A model generated the notes under the pieces. That model did no database searches and was not told the DNA's origin. It saw only the letters and a list, made by a program, of their open reading frames with translations. A program made the translations under genes and the position numbers. Positions 1-7,587 of a stretch of 64,000 nt of DNA are shown piece after piece; positions within the stretch are counted from its first letter, which is position 1; each line of letters opens with the position of its first letter. The DNA lies in the NCBI RefSeq assembly GCF_029051685.1, contig NZ_JAACFT010000018.1, forward strand, positions 110,944 through 174,943, read 5' to 3'. The stretch is from Bradyrhizobium sp. CSA207. Its GTDB lineage: Bacteria > Pseudomonadota > Alphaproteobacteria > Rhizobiales > Xanthobacteraceae.

Positions 1-305
1 GGATCGTCACCGCCGATGCACAGCAGCATCTGGTAGCCCAGCGCCTTCAGGCGCGCTTGCACGACTTCGGCCATCACCTGGAACGAGGCATTGGTGAGAT
101 TGTGGACAAGAAGCGCAACGAGCCGCGACTGACCGGTCTTCAGGCCTCGCGCGATCGGGTTCGGCCGGTAGCCGAGCTCGCGCGCGATGCGCGTCAGGCG
201 CTGCTGCGTGCGCTCGCTGGTCAGGCCGGTTCCGGTCAGCGCGCGCGAGGCGGTGCTGACCGAAACGCGGGCCGCCTGTGCCACATCTTTGAGCGTGACG
301 CTCAT
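1..305 (-). CDS. LacI-family transcriptional regulator, N-terminal part (runs off window)
   Basis: The minus strand read from ATG at 305 gives an open frame to the window edge (about 101 residues). It begins with a LacI-type helix-turn-helix, LKDVAQAARVSVSTASRAL, at about residues 5-23. The hinge-helix region LGYRPNPIARGL follows, then the start of the periplasmic-binding-like effector domain (SRLVALLVHNLTNASF). The gene is divergent from the DHDPS/CoA/ABC run starting at 493, and two palindromes with central CG lie between them, so it probably represses that run and itself. The effector is unknown; given the targets it is probably a sugar acid or related carboxylate. The C-terminus is not in the window. 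Confidence 0.9.
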   Translation of the reverse strand, partial: MSVTLKDVAQAARVSVSTASRALTGTGLTSERTQQRLTRIARELGYRPNPIARGLKTGQSRLVALLVHNLTNASFQVMAEVVQARLKALGYQMLLCIGGDD

Positions 306-322
306 CAAACCTGCCGATAGAC

Positions 323-336
323 TGCAAACGATTGCA
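323..336. promoter_or_regulatory. Candidate LacI-family operator O1
   Basis: TGCAAACGATTGCA is an inverted repeat (12 of 14 positions symmetric) with the central CG typical of LacI-family operators. It lies just upstream of the divergent LacI-type gene start at 305, so it is well placed for autorepression. It resembles the site at 411-422: both contain a GCAA half-site and CGATTGC. Confidence 0.6.
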
Positions 337-410
337 AAAACGCTATGGGCTAATTCCACTTGGATCAAGCCCAAAAAGTAGATGGTGTTGCTCAATGCAG
401 AGCCAGATAC

Positions 411-422
411 GCAATCGATTGC
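411..422. promoter_or_regulatory. Candidate LacI-family operator O2
   Basis: GCAATCGATTGC is a perfect 12-bp palindrome with central CG. It lies about 70 nt upstream of the first gene of the catabolic run (start 493), where it would overlap or adjoin the promoter. With 323-336 it forms a pair spaced about 87 bp centre to centre, compatible with looping. That is an inference from position only. Confidence 0.6.
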
Positions 423-492
423 ATAAATCCTGCGGATATTCCGCAGGAGGCCGCCGTTCCCTGAATCCACCTGATCACCCGGCAGTTCTCTG

Positions 493-1398
493 ATGAAGAC
501 GTTCCGCGGCACCTACACCGTCATGATCACTCCGTTCACGCCGTCCGGCGACGTCGATGTCGCGGCGCTGCGCGCCTTCGTCGACTGGCAGATCGCCGAA
601 GGAATTCACGGGCTGATCCCGCTCGGTTCGACCGGCGAATTCCTGTCGCTGGACGATGACGAGAAGGCGCTGGTTGCCGAAGTCGTCATTAGTCAGGCCG
701 CAGGGCGCGTGCCCGTCCTGATCGGCACCGGCGCGGAGGATACGCGCGAAGTGGTTCGCCTCAGCCGCCGTGTCGAAAAACTGGGCGCCGACGGCGTCAT
801 GATCATTCCGCCGTTCTATTCGACCCCGACCGACGACGAACTAGTCCACCATTACAAGACGGTTGCGGACGCGATCTCGCTGCCAATCATGGTTTACAAC
901 AATCCGGCGACCGCCAATGTCGATCTCAAGCCGCAACTCGTGGCGCGCCTCGCCGAGATCGACAATTGTCTCTATATCAAGGAGTCGACGCTGGAGGTGA
1001 CGCGCGTGCGCGACATCATCCGCCTCTGCGGCGACCAGATGACCGTGTTCGGCGGCATTCTCGGCTTCGAATCCTTCGTCGAAGGCGCGCAGGGCTGGGT
1101 GGCGGTCGCCTCCAACGTGGTGCCGACGGAGATGGCGCGCATCTTCAGCCTCGTCGCCGATGAGGGCGCGATCAAGGAGGCACGCGAGCTCTATCTTAAG
1201 TACCTGCCGGTGATCGAATTCGTTGGCGGCCAGGCTTATGTGGCCGGCAGCAAGGCTCTGCTTGGTCATATGGGCTTTGCGGTCGGCAATCCACGTCCGC
1301 CGCGGCTACCGTTGCCAGCTGCGCAGGATGCAGCGGCACGCGCCCTGGTCAAGACGTTTGATCTGGCGTGGCGCGGCGCGCCGGTTGCGGCGGCTTAA
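493..1398 (+). CDS. Dihydrodipicolinate synthase / N-acetylneuraminate lyase family protein (paralog 1)
   Basis: This 301-residue class I aldolase-type TIM barrel has the usual family length. It has GSTGE at 45-49 (the family's GTTGE substrate-carboxylate motif), the catalytic Tyr135 in VYNNP, and the Schiff-base Lys163 in YIKEST. Family members cleave or condense 2-oxo acids through a pyruvate-lysine imine. It is first in a co-directional run with CoA-transferase, acyl-CoA dehydrogenase, MaoC and ABC importer genes, so a role in sugar-acid or carboxylate catabolism is more likely than lysine biosynthesis. It is not closely similar to the two other paralogs at 4614 and 8391, which carry NGHAGE instead. 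The ATG at 493 has no strong Shine-Dalgarno. The exact substrate is unknown. Confidence 0.9.
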   Translation: MKTFRGTYTVMITPFTPSGDVDVAALRAFVDWQIAEGIHGLIPLGSTGEFLSLDDDEKALVAEVVISQAAGRVPVLIGTGAEDTREVVRLSRRVEKLGADGVMIIPPFYSTPTDDELVHHYKTVADAISLPIMVYNNPATANVDLKPQLVARLAEIDNCLYIKESTLEVTRVRDIIRLCGDQMTVFGGILGFESFVEGAQGWVAVASNVVPTEMARIFSLVADEGAIKEARELYLKYLPVIEFVGGQAYVAGSKALLGHMGFAVGNPRPPRLPLPAAQDAAARALVKTFDLAWRGAPVAAA

Positions 1399-1413
1399 AT
1401 TGGATGTGAACGG

Positions 1414-2604
1414 ATGAACCTGCTCGACGGCGTCAAGATCCTCAGCTTCAACCATTATCTAGCAGGCCCGCTGGCCGCGCAGACGCTCGCCGATCTCGGC
1501 GCCGACGTCATCGCGGTCGAGCCGATCGAGGGCGCATTTCAGCGCAACTGGGCGGTCGCCAATCATTTCGTCGCAGGCGACAGCGTCAATCACCTGGCGA
1601 CGGGACGTAACAAGCGCAGCATCGCCGTCGATCTCAAGCATCCGGACGGCGTCGTTGCCGTGAAGAAGCTAGTCGCGGCCGCCGATGTCGTGATGGAGAA
1701 TTTCCGGCCGGGCACTATGGCCAGACTCGGCCTCGGCTACGACGCGCTGAAGGCGATCAACCCCGGCCTGATCTACGCCGTGGCGACTGGCTTCGGATCG
1801 GAGGGGCCTTACAAGGATCGTCCGGGGCAGGATCTGTTGCTCCAGGCGATGTCCGGTCTCGCGATGCGGACCGGGCGCGCCGATGGGGAGCCGACGGCGG
1901 TCGGTGCTGTCATCGTCGACCAGCATGCGGCCTCGCTCTATGCCATGAGTATTCTCGCGGCGCTGTTCGCCAGGACGAAGACGGGGAAGGGGCAGCTTGT
2001 CGAGGTCAATCTCTATCAGGCTGCGCTTGATCTTCAGGTCGAGCCGCTGACCGCATGGCTCAACGGCGCGCCGTCGCCGACGCCGCGCGGTCCGGCCGGC
2101 ATCGCGGCATGGTTCAGCCCCGGGCCTTACGGCATTCACGCGACGGCAGACGGTCATCTCGCGATCTCCATGGCGTCGCCCAAGGCTTTGGCAGTGGCGC
2201 TCGGCAGCGAGGCGCTGCAGCAGTTCGGCGACGCCGACAGCTTTTCGAAGCGCGAAGAAATCACCGGGATCGTCGCGGCGCTTCTGAAACAGAAGGCGAC
2301 GGCCGAATGGTTGCCCGTGCTTGAAACGGCGCGGATCTGGCACGCGCCGGTGCAGGACTATCACGACCTCGAGACCGATCCTCAGCTCAACCATCTCGGT
2401 GTGTTCAAGAGCGCGGAGAGTGCAGGGGGCGCACCGATCCGCATGGTCGCGCATCCCGCGCGCTATGATGGCAAGACGCCGGAGGTGCGGCTGGTGCCGC
2501 AGCGGCTCGGCGCTCAGACGCGTGAGGTGCTCGGCGAGATCGGCTACGGCGCCGCCGACATTGAGGCCATGGTCGTCGGCAAGGCTGTCGGAGTGGCGCG
2601 ATGA
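1414..2604 (+). CDS. CaiB/BaiF (class III) CoA-transferase
   Basis: This 396-residue family III CoA-transferase transfers CoA between carboxylic acids. The N-terminus MNLLDGVKILSFNHYLAGP matches the family opening, where the usual (D/E)xTxxxAGP is altered, and GADVIAVEP follows. Asp169 in AVIVDQHAA aligns with the catalytic aspartate that forms the aspartyl-CoA intermediate in CaiB and formyl-CoA transferase. It starts 15 nt after the preceding gene, and its stop overlaps the next start in ATGA. It presumably activates the imported acid, or shuttles CoA from product to substrate, for the acyl-CoA dehydrogenase and hydratase encoded next. Donor and acceptor cannot be read from the sequence. 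Confidence 0.93.
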   Translation: MNLLDGVKILSFNHYLAGPLAAQTLADLGADVIAVEPIEGAFQRNWAVANHFVAGDSVNHLATGRNKRSIAVDLKHPDGVVAVKKLVAAADVVMENFRPGTMARLGLGYDALKAINPGLIYAVATGFGSEGPYKDRPGQDLLLQAMSGLAMRTGRADGEPTAVGAVIVDQHAASLYAMSILAALFARTKTGKGQLVEVNLYQAALDLQVEPLTAWLNGAPSPTPRGPAGIAAWFSPGPYGIHATADGHLAISMASPKALAVALGSEALQQFGDADSFSKREEITGIVAALLKQKATAEWLPVLETARIWHAPVQDYHDLETDPQLNHLGVFKSAESAGGAPIRMVAHPARYDGKTPEVRLVPQRLGAQTREVLGEIGYGAADIEAMVVGKAVGVAR

Positions 2605-3764
2605 TCGATTTTTCGCTGCCCGAGGATACGCGCCTCCTGGTCGACACCGTCCGCCGTTTCGTCGAAACAGAGGTGCAGCCGCTTGAGGATGAGGTGGAGC
2701 GGATGGCGACCGTGCCCGCTGACGCGCTTGCGGTGACCAAGGCCAAGGCGCAGCAGCTTGGCCTCTACGCCATGAACATGCCCACGGATGTCGGCGGCGG
2801 CGGACTGTCCTGCGTCGAGCATTGCCTCGTCGAGGAAGAGTTCGGCAAGACCTCCGATGCGCTGATCCGGCGTGTGTTCGGCCAGGTCTATCCGATGCTG
2901 ATGGCGTGCAGGGGCGATCAGGTCGAGCGCTATCTCTTGCCGACGGTGAAGGGCGACAAGATCTGCGCCATGGCCATTACCGAGCCCGGTGCCGGCTCCG
3001 ACGCCGCGTCAATCAGCACGACTGCGCATCTCGACGGTGACGCGTGGGTGCTCAACGGCACCAAGCATTTCATCAGCGACGGCGACATCGCCGACTATGT
3101 GATCCTGATGGCGCTCACCGACAAGGAAAAGCGCGCGCGGGGCGGCATCACGCTATTCCTGGTCGATCGCGGCACGCCCGGGTTCAAGGTCGCGCGCACC
3201 CAGCCGATGATGGGCCACCGCGGATACGGCCATGCCGAGCTGTCCTTCGAGGACTGCCGCATCCCGAAGGCGGCTGTTCTCGGCGAGGTCGGTGGTGGCT
3301 TCAAGCTGATCATGCAGAGCGTGCTCCAGATTCGCCTGGCCCATATCGGTGCGCGTGCCGTGGGCATGGCGCAGCGCGCGCTCGAGATGATGCGCAAGCA
3401 TGCCGGCGAGCGCCGCCAGTTCGGCCAAGTGATCGGCGATTTCCAGATGGTGCAGAAGTTGATCGCCGATTCCGCCACCGAGATTTTTGGCGTCAAGATG
3501 ATGGTGATGAACGCCGCCTGGGACATCGACCAGGGCCGGGATGCGCGCGACAAGGTTTCGATGGTCAAGGTCGCGGCCTCCGAGATGCAGGGCCGCGTGG
3601 TCGACCGCGCCATCCAGGTGTTCGGCGGCATGGGTTTTAGCAAGGACCTGCCGCTGGAGCGCATGTATCGCGACGCCCGCGTCACGCGCATCTATGACGG
3701 CACCTCCGAAATCCATCGAATGTTGGTTGCGCGGAGCACGATCAAGAACGGCTTGCAGCTCTAG
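2601..3764 (+). CDS. Acyl-CoA dehydrogenase family protein
   Basis: This 387-residue FAD-dependent acyl-CoA dehydrogenase would introduce an alpha-beta double bond in an acyl-CoA. AMAITEPGAGSDAAS (substrate/FAD loop) and a C-terminal IYDGTSEIHRMLVAR block are visible. At the position where medium-chain enzymes carry the catalytic Glu of YEG, this protein has Asp366 (YDG). This occurs in some ACAD10/11-like groups and suggests a non-standard substrate. The start overlaps the CoA-transferase stop by 4 nt, indicating translational coupling. Within the run it would act after CoA activation and before the MaoC-type hydratase. Confidence 0.92.
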   Translation: MIDFSLPEDTRLLVDTVRRFVETEVQPLEDEVERMATVPADALAVTKAKAQQLGLYAMNMPTDVGGGGLSCVEHCLVEEEFGKTSDALIRRVFGQVYPMLMACRGDQVERYLLPTVKGDKICAMAITEPGAGSDAASISTTAHLDGDAWVLNGTKHFISDGDIADYVILMALTDKEKRARGGITLFLVDRGTPGFKVARTQPMMGHRGYGHAELSFEDCRIPKAAVLGEVGGGFKLIMQSVLQIRLAHIGARAVGMAQRALEMMRKHAGERRQFGQVIGDFQMVQKLIADSATEIFGVKMMVMNAAWDIDQGRDARDKVSMVKVAASEMQGRVVDRAIQVFGGMGFSKDLPLERMYRDARVTRIYDGTSEIHRMLVARSTIKNGLQL

Positions 3765-3774
3765 GGAACTATCG

Positions 3775-4182
3775 ATGTCTCACACACCTCTCAATCCCGG
3801 CGCCGCCTTCGCCTTCCGCAAGACCATGACTGTGGCCGAACAGGCGATGTTCACCGGCATCAGCGGCAATCTCGGCGGTCTCTATGTCGATGCTGTCCGC
3901 GCCAGGAAGGCCGGCGCGTCCAACATGGTCGCCTTCGAGCTCGCGGTCGGCGGTCTCGCCACCACCTGCCTCAGCCAGCTCGGCGGTCCGACGCGGCGGA
4001 TCGGCAGCATCGCGCTGAATTTCAAGGCACCCGTGATCGTCGGCGATTCTGTCGAGGCGAAGGCCGAGATCGTCTCGGTCGCCGGTGATGAGGCGGTCTG
4101 CCGCGTCACTTGCACATTGTCGCCCTCGGGCGCGACCGTGGTTGACGGCACGGCGACGCTCGTTCCCTTCGCGAGGAGCTGA
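3775..4182 (+). CDS. Hotdog-fold protein, MaoC-like but without the catalytic pair
   Basis: This 135-residue hotdog protein starts at ATG 3775, 10 nt after the dehydrogenase stop; the open frame extends further upstream only as overlap. Residues 26-45 (FTGISGNLGGLYVDA) align with the R-hydratase motif of the next gene (ATGDFGPVHVDE), but the catalytic Asp and His are replaced by Asn32 and Tyr37. The C-terminal half (NFKAPVIVGDSVEAKAEI) is a normal hotdog beta-sheet. With the adjacent intact MaoC protein it probably forms a heteromer in which this subunit is structural or shapes substrate binding. A thioesterase role is an alternative. Confidence 0.82.
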   Translation: MSHTPLNPGAAFAFRKTMTVAEQAMFTGISGNLGGLYVDAVRARKAGASNMVAFELAVGGLATTCLSQLGGPTRRIGSIALNFKAPVIVGDSVEAKAEIVSVAGDEAVCRVTCTLSPSGATVVDGTATLVPFARS

Positions 4183-4185
4183 GCC

Positions 4186-4617
4186 ATGTATGAGCCGAAA
4201 TCGTTCAACGATCTGAAGGTGAACGACAAGGTCAGCCTGAGCAAGACCATCACAGAGGCGGACGGCGCGCTCTACATCGCCGCGACCGGCGATTTCGGTC
4301 CCGTCCATGTCGACGAGATCTATGCGGGTGCCACGCGTTTCGGCCGAAGGCTCGCACCCGGCATCATGGTCGCCGGCCTCTGCACCAGCATCCTCACCAG
4401 CGAGCTTGTCGGCACGATCGGCGTATCGGTCGAGGACCGGTTCTGGTTCACCGGCCCGGTGTTCTACGGCGACACGCTCACTTTCGACGTCTGGATTGCC
4501 GAGCAGCACGACGAGACCCGCACCATCATCTGGGAGGCGAGCGCCCGCAACGAGGGGGGCCTCGAAGTGCTGAAGGCGCGAGCGAGCCTGAAATTCCCGC
4601 GGCGCAAACCGTCATGA
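4186..4617 (+). CDS. MaoC family (R)-specific enoyl-CoA hydratase-like protein
   Basis: This 143-residue hotdog hydratase has the conserved motif ATGDFGPVHVDEIYA, giving catalytic Asp36 and His41 as in R-specific enoyl-CoA hydratases. The conserved LAPGIMVAGL segment follows at 57-65. It would hydrate the enoyl-CoA made by the acyl-CoA dehydrogenase two genes upstream. It starts 3 nt after the hotdog partner and overlaps the following DHDPS-family gene by ATGA, so the three are probably translationally coupled. Whether the product is a simple 3-hydroxyacyl-CoA or a branched or dicarboxylic species is unknown. Confidence 0.9.
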   Translation: MYEPKSFNDLKVNDKVSLSKTITEADGALYIAATGDFGPVHVDEIYAGATRFGRRLAPGIMVAGLCTSILTSELVGTIGVSVEDRFWFTGPVFYGDTLTFDVWIAEQHDETRTIIWEASARNEGGLEVLKARASLKFPRRKPS

Positions 4618-5567
4618 GCAAGGCGATGAAGAAACCTGACTTGCGTGGCGTCACGGTCGCGACCGTGCTGCCCTTCAACAACGACATGTCGATCGACTGG
4701 GACGGCTATGCCCGCGTGCTCGACTATTGCGCCTGCCCGGACGGGATCGCGGCCGTGTTCGTCAACGGACATGCCGGCGAGGGCGGGTCGCTTTCGGATG
4801 ACGAGCGCCAGGTGGTGATCGAGCGGACACGCCGACATATCGGCCGCAAGCCGCTGCTGGCCGGCATCATCGCGCATTCCACCGCGGAAGCGATCCATCA
4901 GGCGCAGCTTGCCGAAGCCGCAGGCGCACACTGCGCGGTATTGTTTCCGCCGGCACCGCTCGGCGGCGGTGCATCGGCCACCTCGCGCGCACCGGTTGCT
5001 TTCGTGCAGGCCGTCTGTTCTGCCATCGGTATTCCGGTGTCGATCTTCCAGTATCCGCTGGCGTCCGGAATTGGCTACTCGCCGGAGACGATGGCGAAGA
5101 TCGCGGCCCTCGACGGTGTCATCGCCATCAAGGAAGGCAGCGACACCATCTTAGCCTATGACGAGAATCGGCGTGCGGTGAAGCAGGCCGATCCGTCTGT
5201 CGCGATCCTGCCGTCGAACTTCAACTGGTTCCTGCCGCAGCTCGCCGTCGGCGGTGACGGCATTCTGTCCGGTCTCGTCAGTCTCGCGCCGGATTTGTTT
5301 GTCGCGCTCTGGCAGGCGTCGCTCGCCGAGGATCTCAAGACGATGCGCGCCGTCAACGAACGGCTTTATCCGATCGTGCGCGCGATCTATAGGCCGGCGC
5401 CGATCATAGATATGCACACGCGCATGAAAGTCGGGCTCAAGGCGCTCGGTCTGATCGGCAACGCCGATCCACGGCCGCCGCTGCTGCCGGTCCTGCCCGC
5501 GCTGTGCGACGCCATTGCAACGACCGTCGGCGCGGCGCGCGCGGCCGGCGATATCCGCCTGGCGTGA
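4614..5567 (+). CDS. Dihydrodipicolinate synthase family protein (paralog 2, lacks the usual catalytic Tyr)
   Basis: This 317-residue TIM barrel has the Schiff-base Lys173 in AIKEGSDT and VNGHAGE at 50-56 in place of the GTTGE loop. At the position of the proton-relay Tyr (Tyr135 in the paralog at 493) it has Phe145 in SIFQYPLASG, with a Tyr two residues later. It shares NGHAGE and IKEGS with the paralog at 8391, so these two belong to one subfamily distinct from paralog 1. The start ATG overlaps the MaoC stop. A pyruvate-type lyase or hydratase role is inferred from the retained lysine; the missing Tyr may change the chemistry. Confidence 0.88.
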   Translation: MSKAMKKPDLRGVTVATVLPFNNDMSIDWDGYARVLDYCACPDGIAAVFVNGHAGEGGSLSDDERQVVIERTRRHIGRKPLLAGIIAHSTAEAIHQAQLAEAAGAHCAVLFPPAPLGGGASATSRAPVAFVQAVCSAIGIPVSIFQYPLASGIGYSPETMAKIAALDGVIAIKEGSDTILAYDENRRAVKQADPSVAILPSNFNWFLPQLAVGGDGILSGLVSLAPDLFVALWQASLAEDLKTMRAVNERLYPIVRAIYRPAPIIDMHTRMKVGLKALGLIGNADPRPPLLPVLPALCDAIATTVGAARAAGDIRLA

Positions 5568-5578
5568 GGAGCGGGCTC

Positions 5579-5881
5579 ATGCCGGACGAAGCCTTCATCC
5601 ACATCGTGCGGGTCGACATCGATCCCGAGCACGAGGCTGCGTTCAACGCCTGGTACCAGCAGACGCATTTTCCCGATCTGCTCGCCTGTCCCGGCTGGCT
5701 CTCGGCAAAGCGTTTCGTCTCGGTCGGCGACGGGCCGAAATACGCGGCCATGTACGAGGTCGCGGGGCGGTGGGCATTCGAGACGCCGGAGTTCCTGAAG
5801 GTGAAGGGCTTCGGTCCGTTCGAAGCGCTCGTGAAGAATTTCATGCGCATACAGCTCAAGTCGATGTCGGGACCGGCCTGA
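5579..5881 (+). CDS. Small dimeric alpha-beta barrel (EthD/ABM-like) protein
   Basis: This 100-residue protein starts at ATG 5579, with AGGAG 8-12 nt upstream; the frame also runs upstream, but only inside the DHDPS gene. The pattern IHIVRVDIDPEHEAAFNAWY, then HFPDLLACPGW and later KYAAMYEVAGRWAFETPEF, is that of small ferredoxin-like dimeric barrels found in EthD and antibiotic-biosynthesis-monooxygenase families. No cofactor ligands are evident. It sits between a DHDPS-family gene and the ABC binding protein and is probably an accessory isomerase, lyase or binding protein of the same pathway. Confidence 0.75.
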   Translation: MPDEAFIHIVRVDIDPEHEAAFNAWYQQTHFPDLLACPGWLSAKRFVSVGDGPKYAAMYEVAGRWAFETPEFLKVKGFGPFEALVKNFMRIQLKSMSGPA

Positions 5882-6002
5882 CGGATCGAAGACGATGCTG
5901 CCAGTCGTGTCGTGAGATCCGGCCGGCCGCATCCAAGAAACATCGAGGGGAATCCCGGGTGAGGGACGGCATCGATCATTGGCGTCTTACTGGAGGTATC
6001 AC

Positions 6003-6839
6003 ATGGTCTCGACACTGCTTCGCTTGAGTGCTGCTGCCGCACTCGTTCTCGCATCGACGGCTGCGTATGCAGGTTGTACGCCCGCGATCACCGACGACAA
6101 TCTGATAGCGCCCGGAAAGCTGCAGCTCTCCATCAATCCGACCAATCCGCCGCAACAGTTCGTCGACAAGGACGGCCAGTTGCAGGGCCTCAACGTGGAA
6201 CTGGCCGCGGAGCTCGGCAAGCGGTTGTGTCTTCCGGTCGAACTCGTCCGGATGGATTTTCCGGCGATGATACCAGCCATGAATGCGGGACGCATCGACG
6301 GCATCGACACGGGCATGTTCTGGACCGAGGAACGTTCGAAGCTGATGTACATGGTGCCGTACGCCATTCAGGCCATTTCGGTCGTGGTCGCGCCCGATAG
6401 CGGCACAAAAATTGCTAACGAATCTGACCTGATCGGCAAGACATCCGCCGTCGAGGTCAGCACCTACCAGATGAATTGGCTCAAGAAACTCAGCGATGCG
6501 AACGTGGCGAAGGGCGGTCCGGCCATCGAGATGCGCACGTTCCCGACGGCGACCAACGTCGTGAGCGCGTTGCTCGCAGGGCAAGTGGACAATGCGCTGC
6601 TGGTCGACAGCGTGGCGCGCGACCTGGTCGGCCGTGGCCGCGTCAAGGAAGTGCTGAGCGGGCTCGGCACGGCGCGTACCACGCTCGGTTTTCGTAACAA
6701 GACGGTGGTCGATGTTGTCGTGAAGGCGCTGAACGCAATGCGTGCCGATGGCAGCTACCAGGCACTGTTCGACAAGTTCGGCCTGACCAGCCTGCCGGCC
6801 GATCAGCCGCTTGCGATCGCCGGCCCCGGTCCGGCCTAA
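6003..6839 (+). CDS. ABC transporter substrate-binding protein, polar amino acid type
   Basis: This 278-residue family 3 periplasmic binding protein starts at ATG 6003, with GGAGG 6-10 nt upstream. A signal peptide (MVSTLLRLSAAAALVLASTAAYA) ends near residue 23. The body shows LQLSINPTNPPQQFVDKDG, LQGLNVELAAELGKRL and VELVRMDFPAMIPAM, the usual pattern of amino acid and opine binding proteins, and the hinge FPTATNVVSALLAGQVDNALL. It feeds the permease at 6856 and the ATPase at 7584. The ligand is unknown; because the neighbours are acid-CoA and aldolase-type enzymes, an amino acid or substituted carboxylate is likely. Confidence 0.92.
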   Translation: MVSTLLRLSAAAALVLASTAAYAGCTPAITDDNLIAPGKLQLSINPTNPPQQFVDKDGQLQGLNVELAAELGKRLCLPVELVRMDFPAMIPAMNAGRIDGIDTGMFWTEERSKLMYMVPYAIQAISVVVAPDSGTKIANESDLIGKTSAVEVSTYQMNWLKKLSDANVAKGGPAIEMRTFPTATNVVSALLAGQVDNALLVDSVARDLVGRGRVKEVLSGLGTARTTLGFRNKTVVDVVVKALNAMRADGSYQALFDKFGLTSLPADQPLAIAGPGPA

Positions 6840-6855
6840 CCACGGAGACGAGCCG

Positions 6856-7587
6856 ATGAGCCATTTCAGTCCGACGGCCGCCGTCAACTACTTCTTCAAC
6901 TACTTCCTGATGAAGGGTGTGCTCGTCACCATCGGCTTGACGGTGGCGGCCGTCATCGGCGGATTGATCCTCGGCATGGGCATCGCGTTGATGCGCATGT
7001 CGTCCAGCCCGGTGCTGTCAGGCGCGTCGCGCTTCTACATCTGGTTCTTCCGCGGTACGCCGCTTTTGATCCAACTGGTGGTGATCTACAGCGGCTTGCC
7101 GCAACTCGGGATCAAGTTCAGCGTGATCACTTGCGCGCTTGTCGGCCTCATTCTCAACGAGGCGGCCTATCTGGCCGAGATCGTGCGCAGCGGCTTCATG
7201 GCCGTCTCGGCGGGGCAGCGCGAGGCCGCCTGGGCGCTCAGCCTGTCGCCCTGGACGACGTTCCGGCGCGTGACCCTGCCACAGGCGTTCCGGCTGATGA
7301 TCCCGCCGCTCGGCAACTCCATCAACTCACTTCTGAAGGCGACCTCGCTCGCCTCCGTCATTTCGGTCGAGGAGCTCATGCGCCGCAGCGACATGCTGAT
7401 GCAGGAGCATTTCCAGATCCTCGAGGTCTATGCTGCGGCTACAGCCTATTACCTGATCCTCACCTCGGTCTGGGATGCGGTTCAGCGCCGGCTGGAGAAG
7501 CATTTTGGTCGGTCGAGCGCAGCGAAGTCCAGGCGCGTCGCTGCGAGGGCGCCAGTTGCGCAGGCGAGCGTGGAAGCCCGCGCATGA
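6856..7587 (+). CDS. Polar amino acid ABC transporter permease (HisM/GlnP type)
   Basis: This 243-residue inner-membrane permease starts at ATG 6856, with GGAG upstream. It has about five hydrophobic segments and the ATPase-docking EAA loop REAAWALSLSPWTTFRRVTL, followed by PQAFRLMIPPLGN. Only one permease gene is present, so a homodimer is expected. The basic, Ala-rich C-terminal tail (SAAKSRRVAARAPVAQ) is cytoplasmic. The stop overlaps the ATPase start by ATGA. Confidence 0.93.
   Translation: MSHFSPTAAVNYFFNYFLMKGVLVTIGLTVAAVIGGLILGMGIALMRMSSSPVLSGASRFYIWFFRGTPLLIQLVVIYSGLPQLGIKFSVITCALVGLILNEAAYLAEIVRSGFMAVSAGQREAAWALSLSPWTTFRRVTLPQAFRLMIPPLGNSINSLLKATSLASVISVEELMRRSDMLMQEHFQILEVYAAATAYYLILTSVWDAVQRRLEKHFGRSSAAKSRRVAARAPVAQASVEARA

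Noticed and set aside
493..1398. Calling this gene dapA of lysine biosynthesis
   Set aside because: Context is a catabolic run with importer, CoA-transferase and two further family members; family membership alone does not give the biosynthetic role.
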